NCBI GenBank assembly: GCA_045126595.1
Contig: JBGVOS010000039.1
Coordinates: 1-6,777, forward strand
DNA length: 6,777 nucleotides
Direction of reading: 5' to 3'
Source: UBA1189 sp045126595
GTDB taxonomy: Bacteria; Bacteroidota; Bacteroidia; Bacteroidales; Bacteroidaceae
A program made the position numbers and the translations under genes. Below are positions 6,046 through 6,777 of this stretch, in pieces. Every line of letters begins with the position of its first letter. Position 1 is the stretch's first letter. The notes beneath the pieces are model-generated. The model was not told the origin of the DNA and made no database searches. It saw only the letters and a program-made list of their open reading frames with translations.

Positions 6046-6777
6046 TTAGTGTGAGTGTCCGTGCGGTATGGCGGTGGTCATCGAAGCCAGTTTCACCTGG
6101 TAGGCACCGCGGGTTACCACGCGCTCGCCATGGTGTAGACCATGCAGAATCTCCACACGCTCGCCATTGCGACGGCCGGGGTGTACCTCACGCTTCTCAA
6201 ACTCCTCGGCACACACCTGCACATACACGAAGTAGAGTCCCTGCTCCTCGGTGAGTGCCGTCACAGGCACCGACACCACCCCACTCTCGGGTTGCGTGAG
6301 CAGGTATACCTCGGCATACGCCCCTGCGATGAGGTCGCCCACATTGTCCACCTCGAAGGTTACGGGGATGAAGGCTCCCACGGCCGTGCGGCCATAAGCC
6401 AGGAGGCGGCCACCCAATTCGTCGGTTTTGTAGAGTTTGTCGCTATAGGTAGGGCTGAAATGTGCCTTGCTCACCTTGGGCAATTGTGCAAAGTCGCGCT
6501 CGTTCACCTCGGCCACGAGTCTGAGGCGGCGTGTCTGTGTCACCACCGCCACGGGCTGCCCCACTTCCACGTAACTACCGTTGGGCACAAGCAACTGCTT
6601 CAAGTATCCCGCGATGGGCGATGAGAGCGAAGCACCCTTCTCGGTCATCCCCTCGGCCTGCCCCTCATAGGTGGTCTTGGCCGTTTCATAGCGCAGGCGT
6701 ATCTGCTCAAACTCCTTGGCCGACACGATCTTATCTTCTACCAATCGCAAGGCGCGTTCATACTCGGCCTTAGCCGT
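6046..6777 (-). CDS. Efflux RND periplasmic adaptor (membrane-fusion) subunit, C-terminal 243 residues
   Basis: The periplasmic adaptor that joins the RND pump to the outer-membrane channel. The 5' end is outside the window; the frame is open to the edge (TAKAEYERALRLVEDK...). Visible in order: the end of the alpha-hairpin (fragment residues about 1-42), the second half of the lipoyl/barrel-sandwich domain (SSPIAGYLKQLLVPNGSYVEVGQPV, about 52-76), a beta-barrel domain (about 80-155, with GAFIPVTFEVDN and GAYAEVYL), and the membrane-proximal domain (about 155-235, with VSVPVTALTEEQGLYFVYV and LHHGERVVTRGAYQVK). It ends in a His-rich tail, HGHSH, in keeping with metal-efflux adaptors. The gene order adaptor-pump-channel on one strand supports a shared transcript whose promoter lies outside the window. 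Confidence 0.93.
   Translation of the reverse strand, partial: TAKAEYERALRLVEDKIVSAKEFEQIRLRYETAKTTYEGQAEGMTEKGASLSSPIAGYLKQLLVPNGSYVEVGQPVAVVTQTRRLRLVAEVNERDFAQLPKVSKAHFSPTYSDKLYKTDELGGRLLAYGRTAVGAFIPVTFEVDNVGDLIAGAYAEVYLLTQPESGVVSVPVTALTEEQGLYFVYVQVCAEEFEKREVHPGRRNGERVEILHGLHHGERVVTRGAYQVKLASMTTAIPHGHSH

Noticed and set aside
6046..6750. Adaptor gene starting at the TTG codon at 6750
   Set aside because: The frame continues upstream to the window edge with family-like sequence (TAKAEYERA), and the lipoyl first half and signal peptide are still missing, so this is an internal Leu codon of a truncated gene.

Overview
The window looks like chromosomal DNA of a Bacteroidota bacterium, most likely order Bacteroidales (Prevotella/Bacteroides-like). 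This is inferred from the protein families, the absence of Shine-Dalgarno sequences before the visible starts, a Bacteroides-type promoter (TAnnTTTG with an upstream TTG) and the style of the interspersed repeats. Genus cannot be fixed from the sequence. All real genes lie on the minus strand, so transcription runs from high to low coordinates.

In transcription order: (1) the C-terminal 243 residues of a periplasmic membrane-fusion (adaptor) protein, 6777-6046, cut by the window edge; (2) a 1095-aa inner-membrane RND pump of the heavy-metal-efflux (CusA/CzcA) type, 5850-2563; (3) a 442-aa TolC/CusC-like outer-membrane channel, 2552-1224; (4) a stem-loop terminator, 1198-1172; (5) the first 380 residues of an ABC-F ATPase, 1141-2, cut by the other edge. 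Genes 1-3 form one tripartite efflux operon: adaptor, pump and exit duct together span both membranes and use the proton-motive force to expel a substrate, probably metal cations. The ABC-F gene is a separate cytosolic, ribosome-associated type of protein, apparently with its own promoter overlapping the operon terminator.

The unusual content is a set of short repeats scattered through the efflux operon. Three palindromic elements lie in frame inside the pump gene (5323-5409, 4932-5022, 4118-4203). Two repeats lie in frame inside the channel gene (2403-2474, 1754-1788). One larger palindromic element fills nearly the whole adaptor-pump gap (5861-6041). A 7-bp tandem repeat (2544-2571) supplies the stop of the pump gene and the start of the channel gene. 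At least three repeat types are present: GC-rich foldbacks with CCTCC/GGAGG arms and a shared GGCTCCGCGATG core; inverted arrays of the hexamer CGAARA; and AATT-containing heptads. None interrupts a reading frame, and the inserts fall at interdomain or linker positions. The situation resembles the protein-coding palindromic elements of Rickettsia, but with several element types in one operon. The 380 visible codons of the ABC-F gene contain none.
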